Shown here: positions 37,133-45,309 of the stretch, piece after piece
How the letters are laid out: every line of letters begins with the position of its first letter
Position numbering within the stretch: the stretch's first letter is position 1
Notes under the pieces: generated by a model
What the model saw: only the letters and a program-made list of their open reading frames with translations
What the model was told of the DNA's origin: nothing
Database searches by the model: none
Origin: Roseofilum acuticapitatum BLCC-M154
GTDB lineage: Bacteria > Cyanobacteriota > Cyanobacteriia > Cyanobacteriales > Desertifilaceae
DNA length: 64,000 nt
NCBI RefSeq assembly: GCF_030068475.1
Contig: NZ_JAQOSP010000063.1
Location: 107,236-171,235 of the forward strand
Reading direction: 5' to 3'
Translations under genes and position numbers: made by a program

Positions 37133-37750
37133 TTACATGCCGCATCGGATCATGCGAGCAAAGAAATAGGTGGCCATTTTTCCACCATAGGGCGATCGCC
37201 ACCATCCGGAAGGATGAGACCCCGCAGGTGCATCTAGACTAAAATCGAGTTGGTCTAACGGTAAAAAATTACCCTCCTTAAACCAACCGATCTTAGCTGC
37301 TGTTTTCTCTAAAATCTTCATATCCACCTTAGAAATATCATCATTACCGCCCTCTTCGACATACAGTTTTTTTTGCAGGCTAAAGCCGAATTTACCGTCA
37401 CTATACTTGAGCCAGAGGCGATCGATCACCCGAATGATGCTACAGGGACACATCAGCACATCATCGGGGGTAAGTTTATCATGACGGGTGTGCCCCATCG
37501 CTTCTAGCATCAGGGCCGTGGTTTCTTGGTCTGCATCCTTCCATTGACCCGCGCTTAGACAATCCCGCAACTTACCATAGCGTTCTACATCGGTGACAAC
37601 ATTGAGTAAATTTTCAACTTGTTCCTCTAATTGACTTACTTTCTCAGGGAGGGAGGTTAACGCGCTCAACTGAGTCATTTGAGCCTCTAATTGAGCCACA
37701 CGGGTTTCTAATTCAGGGGTTTGGGGTTGATTCGAGGGTTCGTTAGACAT
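37133..37750 (-). CDS. GUN4-domain protein with coiled-coil leader
   Basis: 205 residues. A coiled coil (about 10-50, LETRVAQLEAQMTQL) precedes a GUN4 domain (about 58-200): LRDCLSAGQWKDADQETTALML, IRVIDRLWLKYSDGKFGFSLQKKLY and LDFSLDAPAGSHP. GUN4 binds porphyrins and stimulates Mg-chelatase. Cyanobacteria have several GUN4-domain proteins, and the coiled-coil form is not the canonical Gun4, so no symbol is given. Confidence 0.88.
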   Translation of the reverse strand: MSNEPSNQPQTPELETRVAQLEAQMTQLSALTSLPEKVSQLEEQVENLLNVVTDVERYGKLRDCLSAGQWKDADQETTALMLEAMGHTRHDKLTPDDVLMCPCSIIRVIDRLWLKYSDGKFGFSLQKKLYVEEGGNDDISKVDMKILEKTAAKIGWFKEGNFLPLDQLDFSLDAPAGSHPSGWWRSPYGGKMATYFFARMIRCGM

Positions 37751-37797
37751 GGGGTTTAGACCGAGACCGGGTTTTCCTTCTGTTTATTGTGACAAAT

Positions 37798-37856
37798 TCT
37801 GGGGAGATGGGGGAGATGGGGGAGTGGGGGGATGGGGGGATGGGGAGATGGGGAAG
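37798..37856. repeat. G-tract low-complexity repeat
   Basis: Runs of GGGGAGATGG and GGGGGGATGG continue for about 57 bp with many G4-G6 tracts on the plus strand. A similar tract is at 58067-58096. The rest of the 37751-38089 gap is A/T-rich and shows no gene. Confidence 0.8.
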
Positions 37857-38089
37857 CTTTCTAATTATCAATTGTCTATTCCCAGCACTTTATAAAGATT
37901 TATTACAATTTTGGGGGTTTTGCATAAAAATCACCTGATTTTTCTGAGATCTAGGTCGGAATTTTCAAGATATTTACTTTACAAAAACTTCATTAAAATC
38001 ACGCATAACTTCATCAAATCTTGATGTTCGCACATAAAAAAGAATGATAGGTTTAAGTGTATTCACTTTCCTCTCGTTCTCAGTGTATT

Positions 38090-41000
38090 ATGAGCTGGTT
38101 GAAGAATTTATTTCATCCCTGGTTTTCTGCGTGTTCTCCCTCAGAGCAACATAAAACCTTTATTTTGGAACCCATTCTTACCCCTTCTGGTATTGTTGAT
38201 GGTTTAGAAGATACATCGGATCTAGATCTAGATGCGGATAGTACAGTTGCAGATACGATGGAATCCGAGCTACCTGAAGCATTAATTGATGACGTATCTG
38301 AACATGCACTAGATGAAGTCAGTGATTTACCGGAAATATCCGATGAAGATTTCGAGGAAATTCCGTTTATTTACGCAGAAAATGTAGATGATGTCTTAAA
38401 AGTTGCTGATCTACAGGAGAGTCATACTCAAGAAGAGGCGACTTTGAGCAGTGACGATGTAGAGATGGATGGGATAGCAGAAGCGTTGAGTTCTTCACCC
38501 CAATTTGATTCCGGTTACTTCGTGGTAGGAGAAACGGGAGAAGTGGGGGTTGATTATCTGTTTGATGGGGGAGGGTATAAGGGAGAACTGGGCATTTTTA
38601 GTTTAGGGGGAATGGAAGAGTATGACCCCGATACAGAAGAGTTTATCGCAGAGGCGGCGCGGCGATCGCACTCTAACTCAGAATTAGGTCATATTATCAT
38701 CAGCGATCGCAGCGAAGGGGCACGGTTTAGCGGAGAACTGGGAGAAACCAACCAAAATTCTGGGGAATATCTAGGCGTAAAAACCTTCAATATGAACTCT
38801 GGGGATAGGTTCGGGATGATGCTGGTTCCCAAGGGAAGAGTAGAACAAGTGGTGAATAATCCCGGAATTGGCGGTGCTGCGCGTCCTCTATTTTCCCTCG
38901 CTACTGCTAATCCAGAAGATGGGTTTCATTGGGGACAAATTGTAGATGTCACCGGAGAAGGCAATACATTTGTCTTTGAAGATTTGCGCGTCGATGGCAA
39001 GTCCGATGGGGATTATAATGACCTGATTTTTCAAGTCAGGAATGCCACGGGAAAAGCGCGGCTTCTGGATGAGGTAATTGATAGTGAACAAGATTGGCGC
39101 AACTCAGATTTAGGGCAAACATTAATTGAGTATACGAAGCCTTATTTGGTGGTGGAAGAGTCGGGAGAGATTGAGTTAGAACCCATTACTCTTGAGCCTA
39201 AGCCAATTGAGGATAAACCTTGGGAAGACCAGGTTTTAGAAGACTTGCAGGACGATAATCCGGTGATTCGGGTTCAGTTGCAGGAGTCGGAAAGCGAGGG
39301 ATTAACGGACAAGCAAAAAGAGGTTTTAGCGCAAGTCAAAGACCAGGGAGCAATTACCATTATTTCCACAGGAGACGAGACCGATACTGTTACACCAGTG
39401 ATTACCGAAATCAGAGAAAGTTTTGATAATGTTTTGGTTGTGGGACAGGGAGAACGACAGAATTTAGATGTCCCGTTATCTAAAGGCGTAGTTTCGGGAG
39501 CTAATTCTAACTTTGCCGAGTATTTAGATGTGGTGGTTGTGGGAGAAAATGGGACAGTTGCCAATCAGAATGCAGCGCAAGTGGTTGCCGAAGTTTGGCA
39601 AGCGAATCCCAGTTTAAGCTATCAGCAAGTGATTGAAACGGTGAAGGTAACGGCGACGGATTTGCAAGAGTCGGGAGAGTTGATTAATCCTGAAGCAGCG
39701 ATTCATTTAGCTCGGTCTACTGTACCCCAGAACGTTGCGTTTTTGAGACTGCCAGAAAATCAAGCACCGGAAAATCTAGTGATTGCTGGGGATAGGTTTT
39801 ATAACGCGGAGGAAAGTATCCATGTTTTTGGTCAAGTCACGGATGGGGATACTGCGCCAGATTTAGCCAAAGTCGTGTTTTCCGTGAAACAGGAGGAGGA
39901 AGAGTGGCGAGTTTGGGATGAAATCAGCGCGTTTGATGTGGATGCAGACGCGCCGAATACGGGTCATTTTAATCATAATTTAGCCGGATTATCTCCTGGT
40001 CGTTATCAGCTCAAAGTGGAAGCATTCGACCATCAGGGTGCAGTGAGCAATACGGAGATACAGTCGTTTACGGTGTTATCGGAAGAGAGCGAGTTAACGG
40101 ATAGGGGGAGATGGGCGATCGCCGAAGCGGTAAACTTAGACAATTACGACCCAGAATACCTGAATAATACCCGCCAATGGGTCGTCAGTCTGCCCCCAGA
40201 CATCGATAGTGAAGCCTTAGCGCAGCAGTTGGGAGTCACCCATGTAGGGGAAACCGGAAGCACCACCAACAGTTATATTTGGGAATTTCCCCTGGGAACC
40301 AGTCCCCAAGACGTGGCTGCACAGTTAGCCGAAGTGGAGGGAGTCGAATATGCGTATCCCCTGGTGGAAGTTCCCCTAGAGTTTTATCCCTCCCATCAAG
40401 AGGTAATTTGGCAAAGTTTGCGCGAGACAATGGAACCAACTCCAGTCAGTGAGAGGCAAATTCATTGGAGAGAGGCGGTATATGATATCCGGCAATTACT
40501 CAGTCGTAATGAAAACGCTGTACAAGAATCCATTGCTAAATTCTTTGTGCGTACCCTATCCGGTGAGTATGGAGAGCAACCCGCGCAAGCCTTACAGCAA
40601 CAACTGGAGCAAGTCTTTCCTCAACCTCAAGTCGCGTTAGAGTTTTATAGCCCAGGAAGTAATCCTTCTGTTAATCTCACCTCAACCTTTCTAGAACTCT
40701 TCTCATTTTATGAACGGCCAGAAGGGTCTGACCCTGTAGAGTATGCTGATGATAATTTCAATAACGAAGAAATCCAGTTACTCAACAGTTATCAGTGGCA
40801 CTTACGCAGTGGCGAAAATCCCGATGCAGATGCCAATATCACCGAAGTTTATGAGCAATATGATTTACAAGGTCGAGACGTGGTGATTGGCGTGATTGAT
40901 AATGGTTTTGAAGTTGCCGATACAGACCAGGGACGTAATTTAGCCACTCATTCTGATTTGGCAGCCAATTATCGCGCCGATTTGAGTTATGACTTTGATG

Positions 41001-43123
41001 AAGGAGATGATATTCCTTCGCGAGTGGTTAGCTCTGAAGCGGTTTATCAAGGACAAAACCATACCTTGGGTTATTTCGGGGGGAATAGTAATTTTATATT
41101 TCGTAATCCCCATAGCGGCTTGATTCAAAATGCAACCCTAAATCTAGATATTGATTATGAATCCGTGGAAGATTTAGAGATTTATCTCTATTGGAATGAG
41201 GAGAGTGAAACTTCTCCATTCCCCGTCACGAAGAAAGTACAAGTTAAAAATGCCGGTGAAGCTGTAACTCCAGTTGATTTAACCTCTCATTTGCGAGGTC
41301 AACCGGCATCAAAGGGATGGCGCTTAGAGATTAAAGACACCAATTATGTGCAAGGAAAAACAGGAACATTGAACCATTGGTCATTGGATTTAGACACGGT
41401 AAATGCTCATGGAACCGCAGTCGTTGGCGTTTCTAGTGCAGATGGCAATAATGATTTGGGTGTGAATGGTGTGGCTGGAAGTTCGAGTTGGGCAGGATTG
41501 CGAGTCGGTGGAAATGGAACCCACGATATTGAAATGACTCGCGCTTTATCCTCTGATTGGAATCAGATTGATATCTACAATAATAGCTGGGGCTTGGGCT
41601 TTTTCAATAATCCATTTGCTTTTGCACCAGTAGCTTTAGAAGTCGGCGCTCAAGACGGACGGGATGGTTTCGGAAATATTTATGTTTTTGCCGGTGGTAA
41701 TGCCAGTAAAGCTGGAGGAAACGTTAATTATAATGCCTTTGCTAATTCTCGCCATACCATTGCCGTAGCAGCGATTGACCATGAAGGAAAACAATCGGTT
41801 TATAGCGAATCAGGTGCGGCATTATTGGTGTCTGCTTATTCGGACAATGGGACGAAAGACAATTATGTGGGAATTACCACCACAGGCCCCTATGCAGATG
41901 ATGGAGATGATACGAATGATTATCTGCGAGGAACGTTTGGAGGAACTTCTTCTGCTACTCCTTTAGTCTCCGGTGTCGTGGCATTAATGTTGGAAGCCAA
42001 TCCAAATTTAACGGCACGAGACGTGCAGCATATTTTAGTGGAAACAGCGCAGAAAAATGACCCCGATGATGAAGATTGGGTGCTCAATGGTGCGGGACGT
42101 TGGGTGAATCATAAATATGGGTTTGGTGCGGTGGATGCATTAGCCGCAGTGGAAATGGCGAAAGATTGGACAACGGTTGCTGATGAGGTACATATTTTCA
42201 AAGGTAAAACCGTCGATAAACGGATTGAAGATAATCCCAATTCTGAATTGACTTCTACTCTAACCTTTGATGCGAGTAATTCAATTAATTTAGAATGGGT
42301 GGAAGTTGAGTTTGATGCTGACCATGAGTACAAGGGAGACTTAGAAATCATTCTTGAACATACTTATATTGATGTTGATGATTTTGGAGAACAAAAAGTG
42401 ACCCAATCTGTATTGTCAGAACAGCATTTTAATGGACAATATCTAGGAGATGATAATTCTTATAAGTGGCGATTTACATCAGCTCGACATTGGGGTGAGC
42501 CTTCTACAGGAGAATGGAGATTAAAGGTTAGAGATAAAAATGCAGGAAATGATTCCGATCTGAATGAATGGGACAGTTGGAAGTTAAATCTTTACGGTCA
42601 ACCCCCTATTTACAGAATTGGAGAAGAGTTTTGGTTTGAAATCGATACGCCTCCTAGTAGCCGGGTTTTACATTTATCAGTAGAAGCATTAAGCAATAGT
42701 GAATTTGCTATCAATTGGAATCACTTGAGCCGATTTAGCCAAGATGAAAATGGTGATGGAATTTATAGCCAACGGTATGACCGAAATGGCGTATTTATTG
42801 ACCGAGAGTTTCAAGCAGATGTTTATAATCAACAGGGCCCAGTACCATTTATAATGGGATTAAAGGATGACAAAAAAATTTTTACATTGGATTATAATAA
42901 TTATAATAATTCAAATGAAATTATTGTTGCACTTTGGGATCGTTACAATAATAGTGTTGGCGAAAGATTAAATATTCCTTACAATCCAAGCCAATTTGAT
43001 GTTAGAGGTGATGTGGTAGGAGCAGCATTAAATGATAAAGACTTTGTTGTGAGCTGGTCTACATCTAGTCCAGATAATAATACTCATAGAATTTATGCTC
43101 AACGTTTTCGCACTAGCGGCTAA
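38090..43123 (+). CDS. Large subtilase with DUF4114 and P domains
   Basis: 1677 residues from the ATG at 38090; a GTG at 38057 is also possible. An acidic N-terminal 110 residues lacks a signal peptide. A DUF4114 domain (about 145-315) ends with DGDYNDLIFQV. A degenerate half-subtilase follows (about 410-550), then an Ig-like domain and a propeptide-like region. The active S8 domain has Asp near 936 (GVIDNGFE), His near 1106 (HGTAVVGV), AGGN and Ser near 1287 (GGTSSATP). A P-domain-like segment is inserted between Asp and His. A canonical P domain follows (about 1370-1505), and the C terminus has beta-repeat phrases such as FVVSWSTSSPD. It is probably secreted by a non-Sec route. Confidence 0.85.
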   Translation: MSWLKNLFHPWFSACSPSEQHKTFILEPILTPSGIVDGLEDTSDLDLDADSTVADTMESELPEALIDDVSEHALDEVSDLPEISDEDFEEIPFIYAENVDDVLKVADLQESHTQEEATLSSDDVEMDGIAEALSSSPQFDSGYFVVGETGEVGVDYLFDGGGYKGELGIFSLGGMEEYDPDTEEFIAEAARRSHSNSELGHIIISDRSEGARFSGELGETNQNSGEYLGVKTFNMNSGDRFGMMLVPKGRVEQVVNNPGIGGAARPLFSLATANPEDGFHWGQIVDVTGEGNTFVFEDLRVDGKSDGDYNDLIFQVRNATGKARLLDEVIDSEQDWRNSDLGQTLIEYTKPYLVVEESGEIELEPITLEPKPIEDKPWEDQVLEDLQDDNPVIRVQLQESESEGLTDKQKEVLAQVKDQGAITIISTGDETDTVTPVITEIRESFDNVLVVGQGERQNLDVPLSKGVVSGANSNFAEYLDVVVVGENGTVANQNAAQVVAEVWQANPSLSYQQVIETVKVTATDLQESGELINPEAAIHLARSTVPQNVAFLRLPENQAPENLVIAGDRFYNAEESIHVFGQVTDGDTAPDLAKVVFSVKQEEEEWRVWDEISAFDVDADAPNTGHFNHNLAGLSPGRYQLKVEAFDHQGAVSNTEIQSFTVLSEESELTDRGRWAIAEAVNLDNYDPEYLNNTRQWVVSLPPDIDSEALAQQLGVTHVGETGSTTNSYIWEFPLGTSPQDVAAQLAEVEGVEYAYPLVEVPLEFYPSHQEVIWQSLRETMEPTPVSERQIHWREAVYDIRQLLSRNENAVQESIAKFFVRTLSGEYGEQPAQALQQQLEQVFPQPQVALEFYSPGSNPSVNLTSTFLELFSFYERPEGSDPVEYADDNFNNEEIQLLNSYQWHLRSGENPDADANITEVYEQYDLQGRDVVIGVIDNGFEVADTDQGRNLATHSDLAANYRADLSYDFDEGDDIPSRVVSSEAVYQGQNHTLGYFGGNSNFIFRNPHSGLIQNATLNLDIDYESVEDLEIYLYWNEESETSPFPVTKKVQVKNAGEAVTPVDLTSHLRGQPASKGWRLEIKDTNYVQGKTGTLNHWSLDLDTVNAHGTAVVGVSSADGNNDLGVNGVAGSSSWAGLRVGGNGTHDIEMTRALSSDWNQIDIYNNSWGLGFFNNPFAFAPVALEVGAQDGRDGFGNIYVFAGGNASKAGGNVNYNAFANSRHTIAVAAIDHEGKQSVYSESGAALLVSAYSDNGTKDNYVGITTTGPYADDGDDTNDYLRGTFGGTSSATPLVSGVVALMLEANPNLTARDVQHILVETAQKNDPDDEDWVLNGAGRWVNHKYGFGAVDALAAVEMAKDWTTVADEVHIFKGKTVDKRIEDNPNSELTSTLTFDASNSINLEWVEVEFDADHEYKGDLEIILEHTYIDVDDFGEQKVTQSVLSEQHFNGQYLGDDNSYKWRFTSARHWGEPSTGEWRLKVRDKNAGNDSDLNEWDSWKLNLYGQPPIYRIGEEFWFEIDTPPSSRVLHLSVEALSNSEFAINWNHLSRFSQDENGDGIYSQRYDRNGVFIDREFQADVYNQQGPVPFIMGLKDDKKIFTLDYNNYNNSNEIIVALWDRYNNSVGERLNIPYNPSQFDVRGDVVGAALNDKDFVVSWSTSSPDNNTHRIYAQRFRTSG

Positions 43124-43160
43124 TTAAAGTTTTTCACAATCAACCTTAAGGAGATTTACT

Positions 43161-43724
43161 ATGCCTTCAACTTGGTCAATTCAAGAAAACACTTACAACG
43201 AAACGCTCGGCTTTGACTTTTTCACTCTCTCTAGTGGCTATGTCGAAGTCCAAAGTCCCAGCACTCAAGAATCGGTTTCTCTACCGTTCCTCTGGTATTT
43301 TTCTAGCTGGTCATTTTACTACAATCCTTGGTTTAATTTCTGGGATCAATACCCAAACTCATCGCTGTGGTTGGATGACTTGCAACTGTTCCGATTTGAG
43401 CCAACCACTAACTCTAATGGCAATTTCTATTATCTGGTTTTGCCAGAAACCGAGCCAGGCATTTTTGAGAATATCAGCGATGAAATCACGTCTGAAAATT
43501 CATTTTATCCCAATAAAATTGAGGAAGTATTCAAGTCTATCTTGACGGAACCCGCACAAGACTTCGAGCTAACCACCCTCTCATGGGAAAATCAGTTAGA
43601 CGTTTGCGATGTGACCAACTGCTACCCGCAACCGGTTCCCGAAGCGTCCTCGGTTATGGGTGTTTTAGCCATTGGCTTGACGGTGGTGGGTGTAGCCATT
43701 AAACGGACATTTTTCCCGAATTGA
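43161..43724 (+). CDS. PEP-CTERM-like anchored protein
   Basis: 187 residues; AAGGAG lies 8 nt before the ATG. The C terminus has a sorting-signal layout: VPEASSV, a hydrophobic helix (VLAIGLTVVGVA) and a basic end (IKR). The body is rich in Trp, Tyr, Phe and Ser, suggesting an extracellular beta-rich protein. There is no N-terminal signal peptide, which is unusual for this class. It lies 37 bp downstream of the subtilase gene and may be co-expressed with it. Confidence 0.65.
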   Translation: MPSTWSIQENTYNETLGFDFFTLSSGYVEVQSPSTQESVSLPFLWYFSSWSFYYNPWFNFWDQYPNSSLWLDDLQLFRFEPTTNSNGNFYYLVLPETEPGIFENISDEITSENSFYPNKIEEVFKSILTEPAQDFELTTLSWENQLDVCDVTNCYPQPVPEASSVMGVLAIGLTVVGVAIKRTFFPN

Positions 43725-43736
43725 GAAGATTTTGCC

Positions 43737-43846
43737 CTCTCCCTTTCATGTCCCCCTTCTCTCTTCGGCTTCGTTCTCTTCAGCTTCGCTCAGGGCAAGC
43801 AGGGCAGCGCCTACGGGAGAAGGGGTTAGGGAGATGAGAGGACAAC
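43737..43846. repeat. Dispersed hairpin repeat overlapping an antitoxin 3' end
   Basis: Contains CCCCCTTCTCTCTTCGG, GGGAGAAGGGG and GGAGATGAGAGGACAACCATTGG, related to the repeat at 11487-11549. Its end supplies the last codons of the small gene 43826-44083. Confidence 0.45.
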
Positions 43847-44083
43847 CATTGGCGACTCAATATCCTCTAAACTGACGGTAATCAAGTTTTGATTAGCTTT
43901 AATATTTGCGATCGCCCTCAACAGCCTCTGTTTGTTGGCTTCCGACTGCAAAAGATACTCAGTGTCATCAGCCGGTATTTCCGAGACCACAATCTCAATC
44001 TCTTTCTCCCCAAACTCAGTCTTAATCTTGTCTAGGAACTCAGGATTAATTTCACTGGCTTTTAATCGATAAACCGTTGACAT
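43826..44083 (-). CDS. Orphan antitoxin-like small protein
   Basis: 85 residues. The layout YRLKASEINPEFLDKIK, EIEIVVSEIP and LLQSEANKQRLLRAIANIK is typical of cyanobacterial antitoxins that pair with RelE/Txe-type toxins. No toxin gene follows. The expected end is near SLEDIES; the final PMVVLSSP derives from an adjacent repeat, suggesting that repeat insertion or deletion removed the toxin. The function is inferred only from resemblance. Confidence 0.6.
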   Translation of the reverse strand: MSTVYRLKASEINPEFLDKIKTEFGEKEIEIVVSEIPADDTEYLLQSEANKQRLLRAIANIKANQNLITVSLEDIESPMVVLSSP

Positions 44084-44177
44084 AGTTACCCTGTGATGAT
44101 GTTATGTTAGATACTTGTATGAGAAGCGACAGGCGATCGCCTCCCAAAGTCAGCAGGCGATCGCCTTAGCGATAAGG

Positions 44178-45134
44178 CTACACATCGTTGGGGCGATCGT
44201 CAAATCGCTCCAACAACTCCTCACGGGAACACTGCAAACACAAAGGCATAAACTCATTGGGAGATAACACCAACAAAGCGTCAATAATACCCAAAAGCGC
44301 CTCATCCAACTCACCAAACCGAGTCCTAAGCAAGGCTTCAATCATTAACCGTCGTTCCTGTTGAACCCCCTGTTGAACCCCCTGTTGAAGTCCCTGTCTA
44401 ATCCCTTCTTGAATGGTATCTTCTCGCCATTTTATATACGCTGGTGATAACTCCATAATTAACTCCCTATCTTCTTGGTCTAGTTCTATTTTAGTGGCTA
44501 CATTAATTCGCCATATCCCCACTAGCTCTAAAATATTTCGCCGTTGAGGATCTTCTCTGGGTAATTCCAGCACTTCCTGAATTGCCCTTTTCTGAGTTCC
44601 CCCTTTTCCCAACATCCTTAACCATAGGGTTTCTGGGATTTCTGGCAATTGGTTGATCGCAATGATTCCCGTTTGGTTAATCTGTGCGAGTCGATACACT
44701 CCTGTATAGTTGTACTCTCCATCGGCTTCAGCACCCAATTCTTTTAACAGTCTCTTAGATGCTGTTGGCGTTAAAATCCATAATCGAGGTAATGGCTGCT
44801 CCTCAAGTAGGCGATCTTCCCGTTTGGCTTGACGTTGCAGCTCTGCATGGACATGGAAAAGCTTGAGAATACAATTGCGAATCTCTGCGTTACTCGGACA
44901 ATTGCGATAAGGTTCTAACAAGCAAGGGGTAGCTGCCAATTGAGCCAGCAAACCCAAGGTAGGCGCGTTGCTTGGGGGTTCTGGAGAGGGATCGAAAATG
45001 AGATCGATTTGCAAGGTTTCCCCTGGAATTTCCCGGCTAATTTCCACAGTTCCTAGGGGTTCGAGTAGTTCTTTCAGGTATTGCTTGGCAAATTGATCGT
45101 GGGGTTGGCGCGTCACAGAACAGTTGGATGGCAA
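44178..45134 (-). CDS. Rpn-type/DUF4351-like protein
   Basis: 318 residues. The N-terminal region (KQYLKELLEPLGTVEISREIPGE, then LQIDLIFDP) resembles the PD-(D/E)XK-like start of cyanobacterial Rpn/transposase-associated proteins. A Gln/Gly-rich segment near 235-255 (QEGIRQGLQQGVQQGVQQE) links to a C-terminal DUF4351-like tail (LRTRFGELDEALLGIIDALL). Such proteins are numerous in filamentous cyanobacteria and are probably recombination-related nucleases, but activity is unproven. It is divergent from the baseplate gene. Confidence 0.75.
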   Translation of the reverse strand: MPSNCSVTRQPHDQFAKQYLKELLEPLGTVEISREIPGETLQIDLIFDPSPEPPSNAPTLGLLAQLAATPCLLEPYRNCPSNAEIRNCILKLFHVHAELQRQAKREDRLLEEQPLPRLWILTPTASKRLLKELGAEADGEYNYTGVYRLAQINQTGIIAINQLPEIPETLWLRMLGKGGTQKRAIQEVLELPREDPQRRNILELVGIWRINVATKIELDQEDRELIMELSPAYIKWREDTIQEGIRQGLQQGVQQGVQQERRLMIEALLRTRFGELDEALLGIIDALLVLSPNEFMPLCLQCSREELLERFDDRPNDV

Positions 45135-45309
45135 TGATGTTCTATTTTACGACAATTGGGGCGATCGCCCTCAACCGCTCTGGACACGAAGGTAAAGAAA
45201 TCTTAAAAGAAGGGAGATTGAAGCCCATTTCAGGACAAAGTAGAAGCGATGGGGAGATTACCCGTTACCAAGGAAAAGCGCGATCGATGGTTGCGGACAG
45301 GACTCGATT

